Source: Rhypophila decipiens (Eukaryota > Ascomycota > Sordariomycetes > Sordariales > Naviculisporaceae). From it: 64,000 nt of DNA. Positions 22,597-34,318 of this stretch are shown one piece after another (the stretch's first letter is position 1; each line of letters starts with the position of its first letter). The notes beneath the pieces were generated by a model. The model saw only the letters and a program-made list of their open reading frames with translations. It made no database searches and had not been told where the DNA came from. The stretch covers positions 1 to 64,000 of the forward strand of contig MU858050.1 in the NCBI GenBank assembly GCA_033297075.1, written 5' to 3'. The translations under genes were made by a program, and so were the position numbers.

Positions 22597-23641
22597 ATGG
22601 AGAGCCGTCAACACCAGGGATCCTCGTCCCAGTCGCTACCCAACAACAACTCGCGCGTCCGTTTTGCAGAGGAAGACCCCGGGCTCGAGGCCGTTCAGTC
22701 GCAGCAACCCATCCTCAAATCCCGCGAGGACATTCCACCTGGTGCCGTCGTCGCCCAGAGCAGCTCTGCTCCTGAGGTATATTGGGCCGACGACCGGGAG
22801 AATGAGGCAAATCTCTCGCAGTACACCTTTCTCCGCGAGCCAACGCCGCCGCCGCCGGACTATGACGAGAGGCACAGGAAGGAGTATGGCTATGCTGCCG
22901 CCGTGAGCGGGGGGCGTGCCTCCCGGATGGAAGATGGACGGGCCTATCCAGCAGACGGCCATGGAGATGACTGGAGCTCGACCAGCAGCACCCGGGTAGT
23001 CTGCGGTATCAGGAAGCGCGCATTTTGGATCATCATCGCAGTGGTCGTATTATTTTTTATTGCGCTGGCTCTCGGGGTGGGTCTAGGAGTTGGTTTAACA
23101 AAGGGAAATGCTCCGCCAACCCCGACGTCAACATCAAGGTCAGTCCACGTCAATGTTTATCTGACTCCGTCTCTCGACTTGTCTAACTTGACTCATGTTT
23201 AGCTCTTCATCTGCCACCTCTCCCTCGCCCGATTCCAACGGCGACTCATCCCCGTCGACTTCGACACCTACCAGACCCGCCTCTCCATCTGGTACAAGTA
23301 CTCCAAATACCCTACTAGCCTGTCCGGCAGCCAACAATACGCTCTACACGACGACCACGAAGGACGATGTCAAGAAGACCTTCCTCCGAGTCTGCGGTGT
23401 AGACTACAGCGGGGCCGGCGGAGCAAAGGATCTCCGACACGTCAGCACGAGCACCATGGCCGAGTGCATGGACGCCTGCGCCGAACTTTCCGGATGTACT
23501 GGCGCCGGATGGGGCCATATTGCCGGGGACACGGGCAGCAAGCATCGCTGCTGGCTCAAGACGGACCTGCAGACTCCACATAAAGCGATTATGGACTGGG
23601 ACTTTGCCATCCTTCAGCTTCAAACCGAACTACAACCATGA
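22597..23641 (+). CDS. Single-pass membrane protein with PAN/Apple-like domain
   Basis: Predicted 326-residue protein. Exon 1 is 22597-23138 and exon 2 is 23203-23641; the 64-nt intron has a CTAAC branch site and a TTTAG acceptor. The first 140 residues are polar and disordered, with a proline motif (PTPPPPDYDE). One transmembrane helix follows (AFWIIIAVVVLFFIALALG plus a glycine-rich GVGLGVGL). Next comes a Ser/Thr/Pro-rich stalk. The C-terminal 110 residues carry CP, then RVCGVDYSG, CMDACAELSGCTGAGWG and CWLKTDLQ, the spacing of fungal PAN/Apple domains. The topology suggests an extracellular or lumenal ligand-binding domain. The ligand is unknown. Confidence 0.78.
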
Positions 23642-24630
23642 CATCAATGGACCTTTTCTCTTGCATCTTTTTTTTAACTTCCTGATGGAACTACCTTTTG
23701 TTACCTTTCACGGACGGACGGATATATGTATGCGCATGTGAAACGTTCATACTAGTACCCCAATGTACCAAGAGCGTCTTGTATTAAATAGTTGGATACA
23801 GTTACGGATGAACGGCAACGGGACGGAATGTTTTCTTCTTTGACTTGCGCTGTATATATGATGTACCTTTCCCTGATACCCTCTTACCCTCACGATCACT
23901 CCTTTTTTCCCTTTTCTCGCCTACCCACGCACCAACTTCCCTCCATTTGACTCTCGTCATTTATAGGAGTACGCATTCCTGCTGTCACTAACCTGACGGC
24001 CACTTCCTTTCCTATTCTTCTTCTAGACAATCTAGACAATAGATACTTAATATTAATCTTTCTCAGCGTCTGTTTTCTCTTACGCCGTACAGTCCGACGT
24101 TGATTCAGTGATAGTTTGGTAGGCATCATTCCATCTCAACGAACATCAATGCCCCTATCCAGTCCTGGACTCAGATTACCGACCTTGTCTTTCAGATTTG
24201 CATCAATATCAGACCAATATCACAAAGACGATGACCTCTACGAATTGTGATCAGATTTGGATATCACACCGAAGAAAGTCAATATGTCCTGCCGGCCATG
24301 ACGTTCCAGATAGCGCTGAACAATTAAACATGCAAGTTGCTGACTTAATGGTAGCATGCTACCACTTTGGAGCATGTCAAAACTCGGTATATTAATGCCT
24401 TTGTGTAACTGGCATGATATCGAGAGAGGACGGGATTCTTAAGGAGAACAATGGGCCCGCTTGCCGTGATCGTCGCCCTCTCGATGTCGTTGACGTCATT
24501 CAACTCCAACAACAAACTTTCGTCTACATATATCTCGATTAATTTTCCAATTCTCTATCGGCTCTAGAACCTGGTGAAAACAAAATCTCGACTTTAAAAA
24601 TTTACAAAAGCGAATCAACAAGCATTTATC
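23642..24630. other. Intergenic region
   Basis: About 990 bp, 3' of the PAN-domain gene and 5' of the PRISE-type gene. The stretch 23830-24080 is pyrimidine-rich. I see no gene, RNA or repeat. Confidence 0.5.
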
Positions 24631-26120
24631 ATGTCGTCGGAGAACACAGCAATCGTGGTAGGTGCCACAGGTAAGTGATTTGCCTTCTCACCTTGGACAA
24701 TATCCATCTCTTAAAACTCATACTAACCCAGATCCCCATCAAGGCATCCTCGGACGAGAAATAGTCAAAGAACTGGCCAAAGACTTCAAAAAGGTCCACG
24801 CCCTCTCCCGCAGCAAGAAAGACGACTGCCCGTCCAACGTAGAGCACAACTTTATCGACCTCACCAGCTCAGCCGAGGAGATGGCCAACACCTTGAAAGG
24901 CGTCGAGGCAGAGTACATCTTTTTTGCCGCCTACCTCCAGAAAGACTCTGAGCAAGAGAATTGGGATGTCAATGGTGTGTTTCTCCCCCCTTTCCCTCGT
25001 TTCCCTAGCAACCAGCTTACATGAATGTCGGGCAAAGGGGATATGCTCCTCAACTACCTCAAATCCCTCGAACTCACCGGCGCCGTTAAGCACGTAAAGC
25101 GCATAATCCTCGTAACAGGGTGTAAACAATACGGCGTGCACCTTGGTCAGGTGAAAAACCCGATGCTAGAATCCGACCCCTGGCTGCGGGATACATCGCT
25201 CTACCCACCAAACTTTTACTACAGACAACAGGACATCCTCCGCGAATTTTGCGAGAAATCGCATCCAGAAATCAGCTGGGTGGTAACTTACCCCAACGAT
25301 GTGATCGGCTTTGCCAACGGGAATTTCATGAACCTTGCCTCTGGGCTTGCTCTGTATGTCGCAGTGAGTAAAGAGCTTGATTCCGACAGCAAGGGGATTG
25401 TCTGGCCCGGTGGGGAGGCTTTCTACACAAAATTCGATACCTTTACCTCGTCGAAATTACATGCGGCATTTTGCAAATGGGCTGCGCTTACCCCGGGCAC
25501 GGCGAATCAAGCTTTCAACGTGGTGAATGATGATGTGGCTAGCTGGCAGGATCTTTGGCCTAGAGTGGCGAAGAGGTTTGGAACAAAGGTTAGGGAGGAC
25601 CAGTTCTCGGATTCTGTTGGGGTGGGAGTCAAGTGGAAGAGCGAGACTGAATTGCCGAACCCGCCGCCTATTGCTCTTTTGGCTGGCGAGATTGGACTGA
25701 GGTCGGGAGGTGGTGATGATAAGAAGGTGAATGTGCCGGGTAGTAAGCTCGAGCAGAGGGTCAACTTGACTAAATGGAGTCAGGAGAAGGAGGTCAAGGA
25801 GGCCTGGGATCGGCTCGCGGAACGGGAGGGTCTGCAAAAGGATGCGTTTGAGAAGGCTACTTGGGGATTTTTGGATTTTATCCTGGGACGCAACTTTGAT
25901 GTTGTTGCTAGTATGAGTAAGGCTAAGAGGTTCGGTTGGGTCAGGTATGTTCTTACTTTTCTTTCTGACTTCTGGGTTGATGGACTGGGTTGATGTCAAG
26001 TGGTGAGAGCACAGCTAACGAACGGATGTTGTTAGTCCTCCGTCGATTGATACCTGGCAGGCGTTGGATGAGGTGTTTGGGGAGTTGGAAGAGGCAAAGG
26101 TTTTGCCTGCCAGGAAGTAA
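24631..26120 (+). CDS. PRISE-type NAD(P)-dependent reductase (SDR superfamily)
   Basis: Predicted 420-residue enzyme of the progesterone 5-beta-reductase/iridoid synthase-like family, which reduces activated C=C bonds and is common in fungal metabolism. Exons are 24631-24670, 24744-24974, 25038-25944 and 26036-26120. Exon joining gives the Rossmann motif GATGILG. Other family marks are IILVTGCKQYGVHLG and NFYYRQQDIL with its Tyr, followed by SWVVTYPNDVIG. The end ELEEAKVLPARK is typical. Two of three acceptors must be AAG rather than CAG or TAG to keep the frame. The substrate cannot be told from the sequence, and no biosynthetic gene cluster surrounds it. Confidence 0.87.
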
Positions 26121-27011
26121 AGTAGTGACGCGTCTGCTAGGTGTGACTTTGTTAGGAGGACATGTTCAGCTACGCGGGAAGTCGATGGTGCTGGTAGGTA
26201 GGTATTTACACAGGTTCTGGCCGAGGCACTTTGAGGGAGTCAAGGATGTGCCTTGGTAGCAGTTCACTTGATGGACAGTGCAGAGAGAGAGTGTGTGTGA
26301 CATTGTTCTCAAGTCAGCTCATCATGCTCTTTTGGCTTGAGAAACGAGCAAAGCACGGCTACCACTTCAGGTGTTGTATTAAAAGTTCTTTTTGACAAAC
26401 CATTTCGATTCAGCTTCTCTTGTTCACACGGCTGGTAGGAGCCTCCAGGAAGCAAGTCTGGATTGTGCGTTTTGTGTGATACCATTGTTGAGGAATACCA
26501 AATTGTGTGGTAAAGGCCATTGCTATCGCGATACCATAGACGAAGTAAACTGCGGTAATGTTGGCGTCTTGTCTTGTTCGGCAGAATTATTGGGCAGCAC
26601 CCTATGGTGTTTTCTGGACTGATGGAGGGATGGGCCACGTCACTTCATGCATCACCTTGTTCGCCTTATTTTATATTTCATCCCGCATCTCCTACTTCCA
26701 GGTTAGATAATGCAGGTCCGATACACGATACGTGTGATTGATGGCAACCTCCTGACAAGAAATTCCGAACTGCTCTTTTGGGATGATTCGATAGTGTGCG
26801 GCAGATTGGTTCGCGGCTCACGTTTTGGTGTCTGTGAGTCCAGTCTGGAGTCATGGTGCTGTGAGGCGGCACAATTCACCACTTTTATACACAGTCAAAA
26901 GAAGCGCCGTTGTCTTTTGCATTCCAACAATTCCAAGTTCCCGCTGGAGTGTTTCTTGCCCAAAGTCAACCAACCGAGGACATATCCCGAAATTCCATAT
27001 CGCCTGCTACA
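26121..27011. other. Intergenic region
   Basis: About 890 bp after the PRISE-type gene. Short open frames on both strands have no coding character. The last part is probably the promoter and leader of the small gene at 27012. Confidence 0.45.
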
Positions 27012-27349
27012 ATGACGACCACGCAAACCCTTAACAAGCGATACGTCGACGACACCAAGCTGCGAAACCTGCTCCGAGACCTCTTTGGTACTGGCAACTT
27101 TCGCATCACGGTTTGTCAACCAACCTACTTATGCTGATTTGCCAGTATTGAACTAACGTGTTTCCTAGGAGGATGGCGACGACATCATCTTGTCCATTCC
27201 TACCAGTTTGACATCTGTAAGGAAGACTCTCTCCCTTCGCTGGGTGGGCTTTTGGTGCTAGACGCCGAAACCACAAGTGACTAAGATTATGATGGGTGCT
27301 GATGATGGCATGGGTGTTACAGGAACAGCAGAGATCGGTGCAAACTTGA
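27012..27349 (+). CDS. Small spliced protein, 57 residues, unknown
   Basis: Three short exons (27012-27110, 27169-27216, 27323-27349) join in frame to a 57-residue hydrophilic protein. Introns start GTTTGT and GTAAGG and end CCTAG and TACAG; the first has AACTAAC as branch site. The product begins MTTTQTLNKRYVDDTKLRNLL and ends EQQRSVQT. It has no signal peptide, membrane segment or cysteine pattern. I do not recognise its family. Well-formed splice sites at both introns are the main reason to believe it. Confidence 0.5.
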
Positions 27350-27865
27350 CACCGTTATTCACCATTAGCGCTGGCATTCGTGGTAAATGGTGATGAACTC
27401 GGGAAGCCTTTTTTGGATATAAACAATATTGAAATATCGTGCTTCAGATCGGGATACTTCTTACCAAAAGGAAAATAACAGTTGATGTAAACACAAGCAG
27501 GAGGCTCAACGGTACCATTCAGAACTAAATCCAAGGCCAATTTCAGGTCAACCCCCGACCTATTCATGACGTTCTTGTCTTAGTGACCGAGTAGTCTGTT
27601 TGCTTGCTGGACTATAAGCTATGTAAGTCTTGTAATCAAGCTTTCCAAGTGTGAAATGGACAGAAACAACGTCGTGAACGTGAGTGCCAATATAATGAGA
27701 TCGGTGACTGGGGCCTTTGATATTTCACAACCCGGAAACATCCAGGCCCTTTCTTATAACAACTTGAAGCCAACCATATGTATCCATGTATCCCATCCCC
27801 ACTGACCATGCATGGATTAAGACTAACATACGAATTAAAATATGCAGTAAGGTAACGATCTTTTT
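27350..27865. other. Short convergent spacer
   Basis: About 515 bp between the small spliced gene and the 3' end of the NACHT gene. A 70-codon minus-strand frame at 27355-27567 lacks coding character. Nothing else seen. Confidence 0.45.
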
Positions 27866-30405
27866 CTAACCTTCGAACCCTTCCAAACGACCCATGCTAT
27901 CTATATGCGTGGTTACCCTCAGTTCGTCATTTTCGCAAAACTCAGCACCGAATTTCCTTGCCGCTGGAAATAGATCGGGTATGTCAGACAGTGTTATCAT
28001 CCTGAGATCGCTTGACTGGTTGGAGGCGGAGGTGAAGCCCGATAAAAAGCGCCTCATATATTGGATCCATGAGCCCTGTTTATTCCTATTAAGCAGGTAC
28101 AATAATCGGTCCTTTTCCTCGGGTTGAACATTTTGAAGGCCTTGGATGATATCCTCGACAGTGATCTTGCCTAAATGGTACGATGGTAATTCCTTTTCCC
28201 GCCCAACGTCGCCGTCATTCACAAAGAGCGTCAACGTTTCATCAACGCAGAACGTGCAGGAGGTGACATCTACCCATGATTCGTTGAGAATGACCTCCAA
28301 TACGTCCAAATGATCTGTTGAATTTTCATACCATATATTATGAGCTAGGAAAACAGCCCAAACAGGAAGGGAGAGATCCTCTGACGCTTGCGTAATCATG
28401 TCATTCGGAGATAGTCCCTTTGCTATCAGACCCGAAACAAAGTCTCGGTGGCCACCCAAAGCCGCCGAAAGAAGAACATGAAGGTGGTATTCGCCTTTGT
28501 GAAGGTCAGGCTTGGCTGAGATCTCTCGAAAAACATAGTCTTTTTCGCCAACAAAGGCAGCCATGTGGATGAAGGACATTGGTGTGACCCCCGTCCCTTC
28601 AAAAAAGCACTCATGGCCGCCCTAAACACCCATCGCATGTACGTGCGAGTTGTTATTCTCGCTACTCAGCACACGACTGAAGCCGTCTAGTAGACGGAAG
28701 GAGATCGGGTGATAAAAAAGCGAGCGGTGATAGCTAACCGCAGGAAGCATAAATGCATTCCAATACGCACGTCGGTAGTTGGGAGTCCCCAATGTCAGGT
28801 CGGCGAGTATAAGGCGGTAGTATGACTCCGCTTCGAGAAGGATAGGATGTTGGCTGCCGCCTTCATCGGGACCCAATCTTGCTATCACGAAGTCCTTCAC
28901 AGTTCTGTGAGAGAATTGGACTACAATCAAGGGGCCAAGTAATTCCATGTCCCAGTATTTCTGTCTTGGTCCATGCATTGGTGCGGCCGCGGTGTCGAGC
29001 AGACCTTTGGTAAGGCTCTTCAACTGACGCTGGACGTCCTCGACCATGGTGCTGGCTGGTCTCCATGATGTGGGATTCCTCCCGTCAACCGGCGGAAAGT
29101 CGGGATTGTCCAGGTCGTCGAGCCAACCATACGTGAGACAGTTTAAGGGGACGTCGGCAAAGGGGTAGTATGCTGTTGCAAACAACAATTTGACTGCTCT
29201 TTTCCGGTCGTGAGCATCCAAAGAATCCAGGATACTGTCATATAGCTCGTCGATACCCCTTGGGGTAACTTTCAGCTTCTCCTCCAACGACTTTATCGTG
29301 TCATGGCGTAGCATGCCAGCAAGTAGGGAAGAAACCACCAATCTCGCCCAGAGAAAGACTCCTTCGGACAATTCAACAATCCTGCCAACAAGACCAAGGT
29401 AGGAGTCCTCGATGTAGTCGAAATTGTCATCCCTTTCAATCATCTGCCGACTGAAAAGATATATGTCGTGCGCCGTGTACTGGTGCAAATGAAACCTCTT
29501 GTTCTCCAGGCCCAGTTTATCAAACTCGATGTGCGGTCGCGAGCTAGCACATATCTTGACGTCCTCGCTGCTAGCCCATCGTTGCAACATCTTGACGAGT
29601 TGAAGATAACCTTGGCTTTCGCCTTTGTATTCGTCCAAACCATCAATGAAGAAACAGAAGCAGTGCTCGGGAAATGTTCCCTGTGAGGTGAGCTTGTTGA
29701 AGGCCTTCGTTATATCGGCGCTTTTGAAGAGGTGTCCGGGAACATAAAACATGTCGTTCTCTAAGCCTCTCCAGTGTTCAGGAAAGACGGCGGGAATGAG
29801 TTCGGGACAGCGCTTCAGGGTCTCGAAGAGAATCGATCTGAGGAGGCCCTCTAGGGACATTTGCATATTGTCGCCGGAGTTCCAGAAGTAGAAACTTGCA
29901 AAGACAAGAATCTTCTTCTTTGAAGTAGCCCACGTTTGTAGCTCCTCATTCGTTCGCTCGTGATGGCAGAGAAACTTCATCAGGGTTGACTTCCCTGATC
30001 CGGCCTTGCCAGAGATGTGGAAAACGCCTCCTCCGGATTGCAACCAAGATAGAAAGATCGTACTGGCTTGCGCCTTCCGCTCCAAGCTCTCCATCGCCTT
30101 CGGCTCTTGGTCGGTCTGCAGCACCGTCTGCTCTCCATGCTGTTGACCCTCTTCGGCCCAATCATGCTCATCATCGGTCCCGTCATGCTCATCATCGGTC
30201 CCATCATGCTCATTATCGGTCCCGTCATCCTCATCATCGGCCCCATCATGCTCATCATCGGTCCCGCCATCCTCATCATCTTCAAATATCCAACCAAATG
30301 TCCCTGTTTCAGGATCATGGATATTCTCCTCTCTCAGGTAAGGCTGTGATAGGGTCCATTGTGATGTCGTTGTTGGGATCCAGAATGACTTGCTGTGTGC
30401 GGGCT
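27866..30405 (-). CDS. NACHT-domain NLR-like protein with degenerate C-terminal repeats
   Basis: STAND/NLR-type NTPase. The P-loop (GKAGSGKS) follows the fungal signature FLSWLQSGGGVFHISG. Walker B is CFFIDGLDEY, with CASSRPH after it. The frame is open upstream to 30405 and encodes IHDPETGTFGWIF, the usual motif before fungal NACHT domains, then an acidic repeat. No in-frame ATG exists there before 30094, so the true 5' exon is unresolved; starting at 30094 gives 725 residues. At 28622-28624 the frame meets a TAG that is best read as the acceptor of a 51-nt in-frame intron (28622-28672, GTGCTG...TTTAG). The C-terminal 252 residues (HMAAFVGEKDYVF, LLSAALGGHRDFV) resemble worn ankyrin repeats. 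No effector domain is visible at the N terminus. Confidence 0.78.
30156..30281 (-). repeat. 21-bp in-frame minisatellite before the NACHT P-loop
   Basis: Six units of exactly 21 bp at 30156, 30177, 30198, 30219, 30240 and 30261. Units differ by a few bases. In the NACHT frame each reads as seven residues of the type GTDDEHD. Because 21 is a multiple of three, unit number can change without breaking the frame. Confidence 0.9.
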
Positions 30406-30951
30406 GTCAATCTCTGAGGGGAAAATAGAAGAAGAGAGGAGAGGAGAGAGAGGCAGCCGCTTCGGCCTGAGGTAGCCATGACTGCTTGGGATCCAATTGG
30501 ATGGGTTGCACAAGAAGTTGCATGGCGGTATCTTAACCCGAACCCTGAATTGCTGTGGTCTGCGAGGTAGGTATTGGACACCAAAGGTTGCCTAATTCCA
30601 TGCCACAGCTGAGGGGTGTATTCGGTACCGACAGCGTACGGTACCAATGCGACTCCTGTTCTTTACTCGTTAGGGCTAAAAACGCCTCCTGATAAGAAGT
30701 GGAAGCGTTCTACGGATAGCCCTGACGAGTACGGATATTACACGTGTACTGCACGCCAAGCTAGTTGCCATACAAAAAAGTTACCGCTTTCTCCTTTCCA
30801 TCATGGCAGACATCGGGATCATTCACAGAACGAGAGCATCCAAGCTCGTTATGTTTTAGATGGGGCTAAGCACGCCTTGCGTCCATCTTTAAGCACAAAG
30901 TGTGTGTAACAAATTGCCGGTATGTTTTTTCACCTATGACAACACAGATCA
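30406..30951. other. Spacer between NACHT and tandem-kinase genes
   Basis: About 550 bp. It may hold the missing 5' exon and promoter of the NACHT gene. A minus-strand frame ending near 30315 begins MATSGRSGCLSLLSS at 30478 and could supply a first exon, but its splice donor (GTCATT) is weak. No other feature seen. Confidence 0.4.
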
Positions 30952-33900
30952 TCAACACGCCTGGCGCGCCAGCTCGGTTAGCACAGTCATCACTCTGGTA
31001 TGAAATATCATCTCCTCCTTGAGCTCATCCTGGCCGGTCATCTGCAAGCACTCTTTGACGGCATTTGCATATCGGCTCGGCATCGCCTTGTCCAGCTTCT
31101 TGGCGCACTCGATTTGATACAGCTTCGTGAGTTCTTCAGGAGATGCCTCGAGATTCCGCGAGTAGACACCACTGAGTGGAGCCCAGAGTCCAACCTCTAG
31201 CAGGATTAACCCGAGAGCGTAGTAGTCGAATGATGTTTTGAACGCACTTGCTGAGCGGGATCGATAGGCAGGGTGCTGATATTCGGCTCGCATGCTCTTG
31301 TCTGGCCCCTCGGTGTACTGGTCGATGCCATCTGGGCGCGTGTAGTCAAAGCCGATGAGGAATGGTTCTTCGTATTTGACCCCTCTAAAGTCTGTCCAAC
31401 TGTGAAGCGAGAAAACGACATTATGGGGATTCAGGTTCTTGTGAAGCCATTTTGCCGCGTGAAGCCACATCAGAGTAGCTGCGACAGCGTACGCGAGCCT
31501 CTGCTTTTCGTCCACGCTGGGCGGAGGGTGGGTGCGAGATTTGCGTAGGTCGATGAGCTTGTGCAAGGTGACGAGGTGCTCTTCAGGGTTCGGCAATTGA
31601 AACACCAGTCCAAAATGACTCTTCTCTGGCCAGTGGTAGGCCCCGATGCAGCTGAGAATCCGGAGCTCACGGGGTCTTTGAGATCCCGTATCGCGGAGGA
31701 AAGCACTGAGCTGGTCGAAACGCTCAAACAGCTTTTCGCCACCCTTTATGAACTCCTGGCTGTTGGGGACGGCGTTGATCCATTGATGGCCATAACTGAC
31801 TTTCTCGACGTGCACTTTCACAGCATTATTATGATCGAGATGGTACAAGTACACGAGCGGTCCGACTTTCGAATCGTTTGGGGGTTGGTCATCGACAGTT
31901 ATTTGAGCCGGATCGATTCGAGCTGTGGGCCTGTCGGCATTCTTGTGCAAAAGACTGGTCATGTAGCGCATGGCAGCTAGAAGGGCAACACTCTGAGAGT
32001 CCGAAGACCCGCGAGAGCTGGCCTCCTCACCGATTGCTCGCAGAAGGCTCTCATCATCCCCGATGGAACGAAGCAACCTTGGGAACAGTTGATCAGCCTT
32101 TGCACTTTCTGTCTTGCTCAACAGACGATGGAGGCGATTGTTAAGCTGATGAAGCTCGGGAACCAGGTCATCGTCGATACCACCATCCAAGTCGTCATGA
32201 AGTGTCGTATCTTGGCTTGATCTAATTGCTTGATCACTGATGGAGAAATCAGCATTGTCGAGCAATTGGTAGATCTCCCGGAAGCTGGGTAAAGATCGGA
32301 CGTCCCTGGAGCTCTCGTTTGCAGTTTCCTGTGAGATGAAATTTTCATCAAGTGGCAGAAAATCCAGGGCCATGGCCCAGGATTTGAGTCGGAAAACTTC
32401 CAGCGACTTTTGAGCGTGGAAGACATTGGTCCTCTTCTTGGAATCCCGAGGGCTAGCAACGCGAGCCTCGACAGATGCTAGTAGGGATGCAAGAGCCGTC
32501 CGAATTGCTGCATGCCCAAATCTTGGCTCGACAACCGTCATCACCGGCCGCTCCAATACTTCCAACGAGAACATGTCTTGGAGAAACGGTGTGCTGAAGG
32601 CCTGGACAGTGTCCTTTGCAGGTTGAGCAATGGCAGCAATCTGAGCCTCAACGTCAGGTGACGGGTTCCCGTCATGGTGGTACGAAAACGTAGTTGTCTC
32701 CGGTCCATCAAAACGCCGTCTGGTCCTGAAATCTTTAACTCCTTCCGGCCCGTCGCGGATAAAGGTCAGAACCTCCAGAGCGATGCAGCCTAAAGACCAG
32801 ACATCGGAAGCGCGACCCACCCTGCCAACTTCGAAGGTTTCGGGATTCCGACATTCCGGAGCTCCGTACTCGCGCGCTGCATATTGCCACGGAGTTTTGG
32901 AGTCTTCTTCGATGGCTTTGAGCCTCGAGAGTCCAAAGTCGCTAAGGATGAAAGTGCTTCCTTGCACTAGGACGTTCTGCGGCTTTAGATCATGGTGGCA
33001 GCCCTGTAGAGAGAGAGAGGAATGGTCATGCTCAGTTGTGACCTGGAGGCGGAAATCGTGAAGATGCCGAAGGCCGCATGCTAGCCCGTGTAAGGCATTG
33101 AGGATCTGCCGAGGTTTGGCCAGAGATGGGGGACGAGGACGCTGGAGGAAGTCGCCCAGGTCGCAGTCAGCGCAGCGGAAGATAAGATTTGGAACATCGT
33201 CGAGCCAGTATGAAGTGAGCAGCTCGACAATATTCTCGTGCTTCAATGAGCGAAGATAATGCAGGAGCTCCGACTCGGTTCGTTTCGACTTTGGCTGTGG
33301 TTGGGGATAGATTTGCTTGAGGATGAAGGTTGTGGTTTCCTTGAAGGGCCAGAGGCCAGAACGTTAGCGGTGTGATTAGCGCTGGAACAGCACTCAAACA
33401 GCACACCGTGGTGGGCCATAGACCCCACCCTGGCCACCACGGCATTGTTTACTTGCCCCTAGGCAGTGACGATGGAGACGCACCTTCTCTCCCGAGCCTC
33501 GAAGAAGCCTGTTGTATTCCGGGTGGATTTTGACTTTGTACACTCTGGAACATCGCCCACCACTCGACAGAAGCTGCATTTCCGTGTATGGGAACACTGG
33601 CTTTCCGCGAAGCTGTCTTCCCAACCGATGATAATCAAGACGCACCGGGAGAAATATCCACTGCTCTTGGGCGAAAATTGCCGCATCTTCCTCCCCGACG
33701 ATGGCCTCTAGTTTGTCGTCTGTAACAGGCAGGGTTTGGTCCAAGACATCTTGCTCTAGCAATCGGTGCAGACAGCCGAAGAGACCCGCAGAGACGACAG
33801 TGGCAAACACCACTAAGCCACTTTCCACGACAATGTGGCAGTCATCTTCTCGAGCATGGAGAGGAATGTCGAACGCCGGTTGTGCTAGAGCTTGCTCAAT

Positions 33901-34020
33901 GTCCCGACGCTGCAACGCCTCCACTAAAGCGCCCTTGGGAACGAAATGGCGACCAGGCTGAGACGCATCTTCTATCCGGCATCGTTTGAGACGATCCCGC
34001 AGTTTGTCCAACACAGACAT
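30952..34020 (-). CDS. Tandem kinase-pseudokinase signalling protein
   Basis: Predicted 974-residue protein. Exon 1 is 33484-34020 and exon 2 is 30952-33339; the 144-nt intron starts GTGCGT and ends TTCAAG. Residues 1-145 form the N-terminal region found before many expanded ascomycete kinases. The first kinase domain has a glycine loop (SSGGRCSRVYKV, about 152), Lys187 (FILK), catalytic HHDLKPQN (Asp296) and DFG (Asp313), so it is probably active. A linker of about 250 residues follows. The second kinase-like domain has HKNLNPHN (812-819) instead of HRDxKxxN and GFD (842-844) instead of DFG, so the catalytic Asp is missing and it is a pseudokinase. Splicing inside the first kinase domain restores the lysine strand. 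Confidence 0.85.
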
Positions 34021-34318
34021 GACGATAATAATGCTTGGGTGTCGGATTAAACGTGCGAGGTTCTTGGATAACTGTCCTGCACAAGACAAGAAGGTACTAG
34101 AGGGGAAATTTAAGGCACATGCTGCCGAATGTCTGTCGGGCCGCTGCTGTGTCTGAATGGTTGGGCTTCCAAAAGTGCAGTTCTGACTTGCCCTCCAAAT
34201 CAGCTGGAACGGGACCCCTCGGTATCTACCCACTGTTCTATATTCTGCACGCCGTGCATCCATTTTCAAGGTCGGCACTCAGCAAAACATCTCCATAGTC
34301 ACGGCTTCATCGTCTCCA
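34021..34318. promoter_or_regulatory. 298-bp shared divergent promoter of two kinase genes
   Basis: The start codons of the tandem kinase (minus, 34020) and the kinase-TPR gene (plus, 34319) are only 298 bp apart, so both promoters must overlap or share elements. I see no TATA box or long repeat. The close head-to-head arrangement suggests co-expression. Confidence 0.6.

Noticed and set aside
24631..26120. Secondary metabolite cluster around the PRISE-type reductase
   Set aside because: No polyketide synthase, peptide synthetase or terpene cyclase is nearby.
29980..30349. Long frames on both strands with repeated hydrophobic or Met-rich heptads
   Set aside because: They are other readings of the 21-bp minisatellite; only the NACHT frame links to a conserved domain.
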